From positions 28,250-92,249 of the forward strand of contig CANTDX010000007.1 of assembly GCA_947652615.1 (NCBI GenBank): DNA of 64,000 bases, given 5' to 3'. Made by a program: the position numbers and the translations under genes. The notes under the pieces are model-generated. The model searched no databases. It was not told where the DNA came from and saw only the letters and a list, made by a program, of their open reading frames with translations. Source of the DNA: an uncultured Dorea sp. Lineage in GTDB: Bacteria > Bacillota > Clostridia > Lachnospirales > Lachnospiraceae. The stretch's first letter is position 1, and every line of letters starts with the position of its first letter. Positions 43,670 to 51,620 of the stretch are shown piece after piece.

Positions 43670-44248
43670 TTAGCGTAGTTTTTGCAGGCGGATCTTCAAG
43701 GCGGGGCCGATGATGACTGCAAGAAGGATCTTCAGGGTATCTCCGGGCAGGTAGGGGATCACGCCGACCGAGAGAGCCGCCGTGAAGGGAATCTCCATCT
43801 GGAAGGCCAGCCATGCCGTACCAAAGGCATAAGCGATGGCGGTTGCGAGCACCATTCCGATCACGATAAGGGAACGCCGGTCAGAGAACCGTTCAACGAA
43901 GATTCCGGCCAGTATGGTCATGAAGATGAAGCCCAGCAGATATCCGCCGGTTGGCCCGGCGATCTTGCCGGGACCTCCGGCGAATCCGGAGAATACCGGA
44001 AGTCCGGCGGCGCCCAGCAGCAGATATACAAAATAGCTGATTGTGGCGTCTTTCCATCCGAGTATGTAGACACTGATCAGCAGTACCAGATTCGTAAGAG
44101 AGATCGGAACAGGACTGACCGGGATCGGGATGGCGAATGGGGCAAGAACACAGGTAATGGCAGTGACCATGGCAATCAGGACCAGGCGGTGCGTGGTCAG
44201 GCGCCCGGACTTGTCAGAGGGATGGTTGGTTGTCGTAATGTTTTTCAT
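43670..44248 (-). CDS. bioY: biotin transporter substrate-binding subunit BioY
   Basis: 192 residues, six membrane helices. ECF-transporter S component for biotin; LAPFAIPIPVSPVPISLTNL, FSGFAGGPGKIAGPTGGYLLG and the final LPGDTLKILLA are BioY hallmarks. The ECF energising module (two ATPases and EcfT) is expected elsewhere in the genome. Controlled by a promoter overlapped by a BirA-type operator, so expression should drop when biotin is plentiful. Confidence 0.95.
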   Translation of the reverse strand: MKNITTTNHPSDKSGRLTTHRLVLIAMVTAITCVLAPFAIPIPVSPVPISLTNLVLLISVYILGWKDATISYFVYLLLGAAGLPVFSGFAGGPGKIAGPTGGYLLGFIFMTILAGIFVERFSDRRSLIVIGMVLATAIAYAFGTAWLAFQMEIPFTAALSVGVIPYLPGDTLKILLAVIIGPALKIRLQKLR

Positions 44249-44300
44249 TGAAATCTTCCTTTCTTGGCTAGTGCTTGGTTTGAATCATTGTATGTGACTA

Positions 44301-44352
44301 AGTATATGTGAGATTAAGCGAAATGTCAACTAAAAACATGTAAAGGTTAACA
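44301..44352 (-). promoter_or_regulatory. bioY promoter with overlapping BirA operator
   Basis: On the minus strand TTGACA (44324-44329), a 17-bp spacer and TATACT (44301-44306) form a strong promoter. On the plus strand TGTCAACT (44324-44331), 13 bp and GGTTAACA (44345-44352) match the inverted half-sites of Firmicutes BirA operators. The -35 box lies within one half-site, so bound BirA would block polymerase. Confidence 0.82.
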
Positions 44353-44460
44353 AATGAATTGTATAGTATTGTGTGAATTGATGAAAAAAATACAATAATC
44401 AGAATATTTTTGAAAAATATATTTGTTATAAATTTATAAGATAAAAATATAAAAATAGTA

Positions 44461-44489
44461 TTGACAAATACAGGGGAGAGTGGTATTAT
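44461..44489 (+). promoter_or_regulatory. promoter of the 540-nt gene-poor transcript
   Basis: Perfect TTGACA (44461-44466), 17-bp spacer, TATTAT (44484-44489). Start of transcription expected near 44496. Confidence 0.75.
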
Positions 44490-44524
44490 TAACTCAACCC
44501 AAAAGAGGAAGGAGGCTTAATCCA

Positions 44525-44623
44525 TTGGACAATGTAAAGAATTCAACAACTCAATATGTTAGTGGTATGGCAGATATAAGTTCCCGTAGACTAAGCCTTA
44601 ACCATAGAGAGATAAGCCGGTAA
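44525..44623 (+). CDS. possible 32-residue peptide inside the 540-nt transcript
   Basis: TTG at 44525 lies 9 nt after AAGGAGG (44507-44513) and opens a 32-codon frame (MDNVKNSTTQYVSGMADI at its start, LNHREISR at its end) with a stop at 44621. The ribosome site is among the better ones in the window, so translation is plausible. No hydrophobic segment. It could be a leader peptide, a dual-function RNA product, or chance. Confidence 0.35.
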   Translation: MDNVKNSTTQYVSGMADISSRRLSLNHREISR

Positions 44624-44982
44624 ATTGAATGAAAAGAAGAGTCGGAGAAGAAGAGACCGGATATAAGAGATAGATGGAGATCTGCAGACATATTGAGGAT
44701 TATACCACATAGATCCGAAGTGATTAGACGATGTACACAGGAACATTACCTAACAGGACGGATATGATTTGTGCGAGCTGTAGCGAGCGTCCATAAGATT
44801 TATAGAAGGGATAACGATCTGTACCAGTGAGGGGCAAGCTTATTTTATACATTTACCTTGGACACGATGTATAGAGTAGCGGGACAGGTATAAGATAAAA
44901 AGGCAGAAGGGAACGTCTGAATCTAAATAAGAATCCTCCGATTTATATAAGAATATGATAAAACTTAATATAGAAAAATAAC

Positions 44983-45033
44983 GGAGCATTACCGGATAAC
45001 TAAATTGATAGTTGAAGGGATGCTCCTTTTTTT
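44983..45033 (+). terminator. terminator of the 540-nt transcript
   Basis: GGAGCAT (44983-44989) pairs with ATGCTCC (45020-45026), with an inner stem AACTA/TAGTT, followed by seven T. Confidence 0.88.
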
Positions 45034-45053
45034 GGCAATTTGCGCCGTATATT

Positions 45054-45082
45054 TTGACATTACTCATGGCGTATGATAGAAT
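45054..45082 (+). promoter_or_regulatory. promoter of the TPR-acidic-ATPase gene
   Basis: Perfect TTGACA (45054-45059), 17-bp spacer, TAGAAT (45077-45082), 57 bp before the TTG start. Confidence 0.75.
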
Positions 45083-45138
45083 TATATTCGTAAAAATGTA
45101 GAATGATGCAGTTTTAACAAATTTTTGAGGTGAGAAGT

Positions 45139-48100
45139 TTGGATAAATATGAATATAGGGTGAAAACAGAGCAGATGCAGGAGTACATGGAGAAGAAGCA
45201 GTACAAGAAAGCGATGGAGATCGCGGATACGATTGACTGGCGCAGGGTCAAGAATGTAGCAACTCTGAATTCTGTAAGTGAGATTTATGAATATAACGGT
45301 GAATTTCAGAAGAGCCGTGATATTCTGTTTGTAGCATTCGATCGTTCTCCGGGGAGCAGGAAGATAGCGTATCGACTGGGGCTGCTGGCATTGAAGATCA
45401 ATGATGTGGAAGAAGCAGCGGATTGTTATGAAGAATTTGTGAAGCTGGCGCCGAAGGATCCGAATCAGTTCATATTAAAATACAGGATACTGAGTGCGCA
45501 GGGAGCGCCGCTCAGTGAGCAGATTGCTGCCCTGGAGGATTTTAAGAAGTCAGAATATATTGAGAAATGGGCATTTGAGCTGGCAAGGCTGTATCATGAA
45601 GCAGGGATGACGGCAGAATGTCTGGAAGAGTGTGACGATCTGATCCTGTGGTTCAGTGAAGGTAAGTATGTTTATCAGGCTATGGAGCTTAAGATGCAGT
45701 ATAAGCCGCTGACGCCTCTGCAGCAGGAGAAATACGACGCATGGCCCGGTGCGTCCAAGAAACCGCGCCCGTTGAAGAGGAATACTTCGGCGAAGATGCC
45801 GGTCTCACTGGGCGGGGAAAGTGCGCCTGTCGGCAGGGGAGAGCCGCAGGAGCCTGTTGTTGACGCGGGAGAGAAGCCTGAGACTTCTGATCCGGATAGA
45901 GAAGAGGCGCCGCAGGAATTGCCAGCGGATGCGGGAGAGGGCTCTTCTATTAAGAAGGTTGTGAAGGGTGCGACGCTCCAGGAGGCGCTTGCGAACGGTA
46001 TGGCATTCGCGAGCGGTATGAGGAGCGTAGAGAAGACGGTTGCCAGGGTGAAGGAGGGTATTCGCCAGGTTACCGGTCAGATACATATGGATGCACTTAT
46101 TAATGGTAAGAAGGATGAAGAGAAGGCGGAGGAGCCGGCTCCTGCGGAGGAGACTTTGCAGATAGAGGAGCCGGAAGAGCCGCAGATAGAGGAACCGGTA
46201 CGCAAGGAGAAGACTGGCGTGATCAGGACGGACAGGAAGACCAGTGCGCTCCGTGCAACGGGTCAGATGCGGATCGAAGAGATCCTCCAGGAGTGGGAAG
46301 CAAAACAGAGAGCGAATGCGGAAGCCATAGAGAGACAGCGTGAAGAGGACGATGAGAAGCTAAGGAGAGAACGGGACGAGATCGGCCTGCAGAGAGAGCT
46401 TGCGCGCAGAGACGCAGAGCGTAAGGCGAAAGAAGAAGGTATGACGCCAGAGGAAATGGAGGCTGCGAACAAGCTGGCAGAAAAGGAAGCGCTTCGCAAA
46501 GCAGCAGAGCGCAAGGCGGCTGAGGAGAAGGAAGCCAAGGAGAAGGCGGCTCTGAAAGCGGCGGAGGAGCGCAAGGCGGCAGCGGAAGAAGCCGCGCGCA
46601 AGGCGGAGGAAGCTGCGCTTGCGAGAAAGGCTGCGGCGGAAGAGGCTGCGCGCAAGGCGGAAGAGGAGGCTGCGGCACGTAAGGCGGCAGCGGAAGAGGC
46701 GGTGCGCAGGGCAGAAGAGGAAGCGCGTAAGATTACGGAAGAAGCATTGCGCAAAGCAAGCGCGATTGCAGCCGGGAAGGCGGATACAGCAGAAGCGGCG
46801 GGAGATGCAGCCAAGAAGGCAGAAGCGGCAGAACCGGAAGAGGAAGCGTCCAGGCAGGCAGATGCAGCAGAAGAAGCGTCCGGGAAGGCAGAGACGGCAG
46901 AGGAAGTGTCCGGGAAGGCAGAAGCGGCGAAAGATGCAGTAGAAGAGGAGATCGATCTGGCAGACTTGATGGATAGTATTCCGGATATCGATCTGATGGT
47001 AGAAGGCGAGCCGGGAAGCCTGGATGATGAGGCAGAAGAGAAGCCGGTTAAGCGTAAGGTAAGACAGACTACGAAGAAGACGGTTGCGGCGGACAAACCA
47101 GAAGAGAAGCCGGATGCCATCGACGGTAAGACACAGCGGATACCGGATGATATTGTAAGGCTCATGGAAGAATTGGGCGAAGATGCTTCTGATTCTGAAA
47201 AGGAAGATATCAGTGTCGAACAGCTTGAAGAAGAATTGGTATCGGCCAAAGAAGAAGACTTTGACGAGGAAGATTACGAAGAAGAAGATTTTGAAGAAGA
47301 GACCGAAGAAGACTTCGAAGAGGAAGATTACGAGGACGAGGAACTGGACGAAGAGGACTTTGAGGAAGAGGAAGAAGAAGACTTCGAGGAAGAGGAAGAT
47401 TACGAAGAAGCTGCCAAGGAGGAGACTGGAGAAGAATCTGAGGAAGACTTTGAAGAGGAAGAAGACTTTGAAGAAGAGGACTTTGAAGAAGAGGACCTTG
47501 AGGAAGAAGACTTCGGAGAAGATTTTGAAGAAGAGGACCTTGAGGAAGAGGACTTCGGGGAAGATTTTGAAGAAGAGGACTTTGAGGAAGAGGAAGAAGA
47601 CTTCGGGGAAGACTTTGAAGAAGAGGACTTTGAGGAAGAGGAGGACTTCGAGGAGGAAGATTACGAGGATGAACTAGAAGAAGAGGATTACGAAGAAGAG
47701 CCGGAAGAGGATTTTGAGGAAGAGGATCTGGAAGAAGACGACTTCGAGGCAGAGGAAGATTACGAAGAGGACTTTATCGAAGAAGACTTTGAAGAAGAGG
47801 GCTTCGGCGAAGAGGACTTTGAAGAGGAAGATTACGAGGACGAGGAAGAGGACGAAGAGGACTTCGAGGAAGAGGAAGAAGAAGACTTCGAGGAAGAGGA
47901 TGAATTTGACGAGGAAGAGGAGCTTGAGATTGAAGAGCCGTCCGAAGAAGAGATCCAGGCAAGGATCAAGAAGGCGAAGGGCAGCGGGGTTCCATTCGAT
48001 ACAGGATTCGTTGTTACGGGACGTTATGATCTGAGTGCGACCAGCGAGATCGGTCTGAAAGCGGGGCTTACTGAGGAGCAGAAGAAGCTGTTCTCGTATT

Positions 48101-48822
48101 TTGTTCCGGTAAGGGGAATGAGCGAGCAGATCGTGGAAGTGCTGGATAATGACAGGAGAGCCCGCAAGGAAGGAACTTCCAGGACAGGAAATCTTCTGGT
48201 GATCGGACGCAAGGGTTCCGGTAAGACGGTGCTGGCGGTAGATATCGTCAAAGCGATCCAGAAGCAGCGGAATCTCAAGCAGGGAAAGGTTGCGATTGTA
48301 ACAGGAGAATCTCTGAATAAGAAGGAACTGACCAACATTATCCAGAAGCTGCGCGGGGGAGCGATCATCGTCGAGAAGGCAGGCAAGTTGAATTCTAGGA
48401 CGATCAAGGAGCTGAACCGCCTGATGGAGAGGAAGACGGGAGAGATGCTCTTCGTGCTGGAGGATCAGAGAAAGCCGCTGGAGCGTATCCTGACAGCGAA
48501 CCCGGAATTCAAGAAGAAGTTCACATCTAAGCTGGAACTTCCGGTATTCGTCAATGATGAACTGGTTACTTTTGGCCAGACATATGCGAAGGAGAATGGA
48601 TACAAGCTGGATGAGATGGGTATCCTGGCTCTGTACAGCCGTATTGATGTGATGCAGCGCGAGGATCATGCCGTATCGGTTGCGGAGGTCAAGGATATCA
48701 TGGATGAAGCGATCGAGCATTCACAGAAGGCTAATGTCAAGCATCTTGCCAGAAGAGTATTCGGAAGAGGTACGGATGAGTCTGACCGGATCATTCTGAA
48801 AGAAGAGGATTTCAAAATATAA
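45139..48822 (+). CDS. very large TPR, coiled-coil, acidic-repeat and P-loop ATPase protein
   Basis: 1227 residues, no signal peptide. Residues 1-200 are helical repeats of TPR type (YNGEFQKSRDILFVAFDRSP; AADCYEEFVKLAPKDPNQF). A disordered Pro/Glu part (210-390) follows, then an Ala/Glu/Lys/Arg coil (about 390-620), then about 250 residues (685-935) made almost only of Glu and Asp with Phe or Tyr about every six residues (units like EEEDFEEEDF). The C-terminus (960-1227) is an AAA-like ATPase with Walker A GRKGSGKT at 1023-1030 and a weak Walker B (GAIIVEKA). TTG start follows GAGGTGAG. Family not recognised; a scaffold or condensate-forming ATPase is one guess. Confidence 0.82.
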   Translation: MDKYEYRVKTEQMQEYMEKKQYKKAMEIADTIDWRRVKNVATLNSVSEIYEYNGEFQKSRDILFVAFDRSPGSRKIAYRLGLLALKINDVEEAADCYEEFVKLAPKDPNQFILKYRILSAQGAPLSEQIAALEDFKKSEYIEKWAFELARLYHEAGMTAECLEECDDLILWFSEGKYVYQAMELKMQYKPLTPLQQEKYDAWPGASKKPRPLKRNTSAKMPVSLGGESAPVGRGEPQEPVVDAGEKPETSDPDREEAPQELPADAGEGSSIKKVVKGATLQEALANGMAFASGMRSVEKTVARVKEGIRQVTGQIHMDALINGKKDEEKAEEPAPAEETLQIEEPEEPQIEEPVRKEKTGVIRTDRKTSALRATGQMRIEEILQEWEAKQRANAEAIERQREEDDEKLRRERDEIGLQRELARRDAERKAKEEGMTPEEMEAANKLAEKEALRKAAERKAAEEKEAKEKAALKAAEERKAAAEEAARKAEEAALARKAAAEEAARKAEEEAAARKAAAEEAVRRAEEEARKITEEALRKASAIAAGKADTAEAAGDAAKKAEAAEPEEEASRQADAAEEASGKAETAEEVSGKAEAAKDAVEEEIDLADLMDSIPDIDLMVEGEPGSLDDEAEEKPVKRKVRQTTKKTVAADKPEEKPDAIDGKTQRIPDDIVRLMEELGEDASDSEKEDISVEQLEEELVSAKEEDFDEEDYEEEDFEEETEEDFEEEDYEDEELDEEDFEEEEEEDFEEEEDYEEAAKEETGEESEEDFEEEEDFEEEDFEEEDLEEEDFGEDFEEEDLEEEDFGEDFEEEDFEEEEEDFGEDFEEEDFEEEEDFEEEDYEDELEEEDYEEEPEEDFEEEDLEEDDFEAEEDYEEDFIEEDFEEEGFGEEDFEEEDYEDEEEDEEDFEEEEEEDFEEEDEFDEEEELEIEEPSEEEIQARIKKAKGSGVPFDTGFVVTGRYDLSATSEIGLKAGLTEEQKKLFSYFVPVRGMSEQIVEVLDNDRRARKEGTSRTGNLLVIGRKGSGKTVLAVDIVKAIQKQRNLKQGKVAIVTGESLNKKELTNIIQKLRGGAIIVEKAGKLNSRTIKELNRLMERKTGEMLFVLEDQRKPLERILTANPEFKKKFTSKLELPVFVNDELVTFGQTYAKENGYKLDEMGILALYSRIDVMQREDHAVSVAEVKDIMDEAIEHSQKANVKHLARRVFGRGTDESDRIILKEEDFKI
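47240..47930 (+). repeat. degenerate GAAGA-rich coding repeat
   Basis: About 690 bp of repeated units such as GAAGAAGAGGACTTTGAGGA that encode the acidic Glu/Asp/Phe tract. Units vary between 15 and 24 bp, with the exact longer block GAAGATTTTGAAGAAGAGGA recurring at 47518 and 47560, a sign of past slippage or unequal crossing over. Confidence 0.85.
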
Positions 48823-48840
48823 TGATTTACATAATAAAAG

Positions 48841-48880
48841 AAGAGTTTTGGCCGTAAGATTGGTCAAAACTCTTTCTTTT
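48841..48880 (+). terminator. terminator of the large ATPase gene
   Basis: AAGAGTTTTGGCC (48841-48853) pairs with GGTCAAAACTCTT (48862-48874; one mismatch), followed by a T-rich run. Confidence 0.85.
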
Positions 48881-48937
48881 TGTGTCAGTCTAAAGTATAA
48901 TAGAAATATATCGCAATAGAATGTGAGGGATGATTAT

Positions 48938-50848
48938 ATGGCACAAAGAAAAGCAAAACCATATGAGGTCGGAGAACTGGATCATTATCTTTTCGGACAG
49001 GGCAATCACTATGAGATCTATAAGAAGCTGGGCGCCCATAAGGTGAAGAAAGGGAAAAAAGAAGGTGTATATTTTGCAGTGTGGGCGCCGCATGCGCGTT
49101 CCGTGTCCGTGGTGGGCGATTTCAATGAGTGGAATATGGAAGCGAATCCGATGGAGAGAGGCGAACCTCTTGGCATATATACGTGTTTTATTCCGGATGT
49201 GAAGGAATATGATATGTACAAGTTCTGTGTAGAGACTTATCAGGGAGAGTTTGTATTCAAGGCAGATCCTTTTGGCGCCTATGCAGAGCTGAGACCGGGC
49301 ACGGCATCCAGAGTTGCAGATCTTACGAAGATCAAGTGGACGGACAATGTATGGATGGAGAACCGCAAGACCTGGAAGCATACGGAACAGCCGATGTCGA
49401 TCTATGAGGCGCATATTGGTTCCTGGAAGCGTCATCCGGGAAGAGAGGACGAGGGCTTCTATAACTATCGGGAATTCGCGAAGGAGATCACCATATATCT
49501 GAAGAATATGGGGTATACGCATGTCGAGCTGATCGGTATCGCGGAGCATCCGTTTGACGGTTCCTGGGGATACCAGGTTATCGGATATTTCGCGCCTACT
49601 TCAAGGTATGGGACGCCGGAGGACTTCGCGTGGATGGTCAATTATCTGCACCGGAATAAGATCGGTGTGATCCTGGACTGGGTACCGGCTCATTTCCCAA
49701 GGGATATTCACGGCCTTGCGGATTTTGATGGGACGCCTACTTATGAATATGCGGATCCGAAGAAGGGGGAGCATCCTGACTGGGGTACGAAGATCTTCGA
49801 CTATGGCAAGAATGAGGTGCGCAATTTCCTGATCTCTAACGCACTGTACTGGATCGAACAGTTCCATGTGGACGGGCTCAGGGTAGACGCGGTAGCGTCC
49901 ATGTTGTATCTGGATTACGGCAAGCAGGACGGACAGTGGATTGCCAACAAATACGGCGGCAATAAGAACCTGGAGGCAATAGATTTCTTCAAGCATCTGA
50001 ATTCTGTGGTGCTTGGCAGGAATCCGGGAGCAGTTATGATCGCTGAGGAGTCGACGGCATGGCCGATGGTAACGGGAAACGTTGAGGATGACGGTCTTGG
50101 ATTCAGTCTGAAATGGAACATGGGCTGGATGCATGACTTTACAGAATATATGAAGCTGGATCCGTATTTCAGGAAGGATCATCATAATCAGATGACATTT
50201 GCCATGAGTTACGCGCACAGTGAGCACTATATTCTGGTATTGTCCCATGACGAGGTGGTGCATCTGAAATGCTCTATGCTGAATAAGATGCCGGGTCTGG
50301 GGTTTGATAAGTTTGCCAATCTTAAGGTCGGATATGCATTTATGATGGGACATGCCGGCAAGAAGCTGTTGTTCATGGGGCAGGAATTCGCGCAGCTTCG
50401 GGAGTGGAGCGAGGAGAGAGAGCTTGACTGGTTCCTGTTGGCGGAAGACGAGCATCAGCAGATACAGAACTGGGTGAGGGATCTGCTGCATCTGTATAAG
50501 CGTAATCGGGCTATGTATGAGATGGATGACAGTTGGGAAGGCTTCGAGTGGATCAATGCGGATGATGCGAGCAGGAGTATCTTCAGTTTTGTGAGACATT
50601 CCAAGGGGAAGAAGAAGAACCTGCTGTTCGTATGCAACTTTACGCCGATGCCAAGGGATGATTACCGGGTAGGCGTGCCAAGGAAGAAGCAGTATAAGCT
50701 GATCATGAACAGTGATGATGTGAAGTACGGCGGAAAAGGAGAAGAGAGACCGGTTGTATATAAGGCTGTGAAGCAGGAATGTGACGGAAGACCATTTTCA
50801 TTTGCATATAAATTGCCGCCGTATGGAGTTGCGATTTTTGAGTTTTAA
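48938..50848 (+). CDS. glgB: 1,4-alpha-glucan branching enzyme
   Basis: 636 residues. GH13 enzyme that adds alpha-1,6 branches to glycogen. N-terminal CBM48 (VYFAVWAPHARSVSVVGDFNEW), catalytic motifs GVILDWVPAHFP, the nucleophile Asp in DGLRVDAVASML, the acid Glu in MIAEESTAWP and VLSHDEVVH are in place. Start ATG 48938 follows GAGGGATG; GTG 48923 is in frame upstream. It stands alone rather than in a glgCDAP operon; -10 TATAAT at 48896 suggests its own promoter. Confidence 0.96.
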   Translation: MAQRKAKPYEVGELDHYLFGQGNHYEIYKKLGAHKVKKGKKEGVYFAVWAPHARSVSVVGDFNEWNMEANPMERGEPLGIYTCFIPDVKEYDMYKFCVETYQGEFVFKADPFGAYAELRPGTASRVADLTKIKWTDNVWMENRKTWKHTEQPMSIYEAHIGSWKRHPGREDEGFYNYREFAKEITIYLKNMGYTHVELIGIAEHPFDGSWGYQVIGYFAPTSRYGTPEDFAWMVNYLHRNKIGVILDWVPAHFPRDIHGLADFDGTPTYEYADPKKGEHPDWGTKIFDYGKNEVRNFLISNALYWIEQFHVDGLRVDAVASMLYLDYGKQDGQWIANKYGGNKNLEAIDFFKHLNSVVLGRNPGAVMIAEESTAWPMVTGNVEDDGLGFSLKWNMGWMHDFTEYMKLDPYFRKDHHNQMTFAMSYAHSEHYILVLSHDEVVHLKCSMLNKMPGLGFDKFANLKVGYAFMMGHAGKKLLFMGQEFAQLREWSEERELDWFLLAEDEHQQIQNWVRDLLHLYKRNRAMYEMDDSWEGFEWINADDASRSIFSFVRHSKGKKKNLLFVCNFTPMPRDDYRVGVPRKKQYKLIMNSDDVKYGGKGEERPVVYKAVKQECDGRPFSFAYKLPPYGVAIFEF

Positions 50849-51008
50849 TTCTCGCGGGCAACGAGTCAAATGGGTATGCTTGCATGTACATTTGACGGAA
50901 TGTATGGCTGCAATATAACGAAGGAACAAGCTGCATGTCTGATAACAGGGCATGCGGCTTGTTGTATGTAACAGGGCAGCTTTAAAAAGAGGAGAGGAGG
51001 GGAAGAGA

Positions 51009-51551
51009 ATGAAAAAATATGCATTAGAAGCGAAGGTTACAGGTGAAGAGATCAGGCAGTGCCGGAAAGGACTTGGCCTTACACAGGAAGAATTCGCGAG
51101 ATTCGCGAATGTGTCGAAGAAGACGGTGGAGAGATGGGAATACAGTAAGACACCGGTTACCGGGCCGATCGTTACCTTGCTTAATATCTTAAGAGATTAC
51201 CCTCAGATTGAGGAAGAGAAGAAGATTCCAGAGAGGAAGACGCCCCTCAGATTGTCCTATATGTTCCGGGATGAATTATGTACGGTGATAGATGTAGATG
51301 AGAAGAATCATAATATCGAGGTCATTAATTATACGAAGCAACTGCTGAAGCGTGCATTTGGGAAGATCGAGAAGCCATCTTATCAGCAGTATGAAGAGTT
51401 CCTTGAATCCCGCTGTTTTCCGCCTACCCGGGACAAGATGAAGCTTGTGCTAAGAGAATATGACCTGCCGTTCTATGATTCGATGATGATCATCGAGAAG
51501 ACGGAAGGACGTATGGCGGAGGATGATTTCTGGATACGGATAGAGAGGTAA
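51009..51551 (+). CDS. XRE-family helix-turn-helix regulator with C-terminal domain
   Basis: 180 residues. N-terminal HTH (EIRQCRKGLGLTQEEFARFA, recognition helix NVSKKTVERWEYSKTPVTGP) like the antitoxin/MqsA-type xre group, then about 105 residues without recognisable motifs (IDVDEKNHNIEVINYTKQLL; FPPTRDKMKLVLREYDLP). Start ATG 51009 follows GAGGGGAAGAG. No toxin partner beside it. The preceding 160 bp hold an imperfect hairpin (CAAGCTGCATG with CATGCGGCTTG, 50930-50964). Target genes unknown. Confidence 0.8.
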   Translation: MKKYALEAKVTGEEIRQCRKGLGLTQEEFARFANVSKKTVERWEYSKTPVTGPIVTLLNILRDYPQIEEEKKIPERKTPLRLSYMFRDELCTVIDVDEKNHNIEVINYTKQLLKRAFGKIEKPSYQQYEEFLESRCFPPTRDKMKLVLREYDLPFYDSMMIIEKTEGRMAEDDFWIRIER

Positions 51552-51567
51552 TGAGGTGAGAAAAAGA

Positions 51568-51603
51568 GGCTGCCGAGAAATGTTGTTTCTCGACAGCCCC
51601 TTT
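51568..51603. terminator. bidirectional terminator between XRE gene and DUF1002 gene
   Basis: GGCTGCCGAGAAA (51568-51580) pairs with TTTCTCGACAGCC (51586-51598; one mismatch), flanked by A-run and T-rich DNA. Confidence 0.8.
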
Positions 51604-51620
51604 CATATACTATAAAATTT

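Larger units (their letters stand above)
44496..45033 (+). ncRNA. candidate large non-coding or leader RNA, about 540 nt
   Basis: The unit has a strong promoter in front and a clear terminator behind (44983-45033) but no ORF beyond 32 codons. It is purine-rich. Short stems such as GGACG (44756-44760) with CGTCC (44788-44792) and ATACAT with ATGTAT near 44850-44870 suggest folding. It is not tmRNA, RNase P RNA or SRP RNA as far as I can see: none of their signature sequences occur. Size alone recalls large clostridial RNAs such as OLE, ROOL or GOLLD, but I recognise no consensus. Together with 44252-44460 (AT-rich, bioY control region) this is the longest gene-free stretch, 890 bp. Confidence 0.5.

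Noticed and set aside
44496..45033. tmRNA, RNase P RNA or SRP RNA
   Set aside because: No tRNA-like ends, no GAGGAAAGTCC-type RNase P core and no SRP Alu or tetraloop signature were found.
46263..47249. 328-codon Ser/Ala-rich frame on the minus strand
   Set aside because: Complement of the Ala/Glu coil; composition is explained by the plus-strand repeat and there is no start signal.
47240..47930. possible CRISPR-like repeat array
   Set aside because: Units have no constant repeat with unique spacers, keep reading frame and encode a continuous acidic tract.
47674..48720. 348-codon open frame on the minus strand opposite the large ATPase gene
   Set aside because: It mirrors the codon pattern of a clear plus-strand gene, has no ribosome site, and its low-complexity Leu/Phe run is the complement of the acidic repeat.
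49601..50599. 332-codon minus-strand frame inside glgB
   Set aside because: glgB is unmistakable on the plus strand and the antisense product resembles no protein family.
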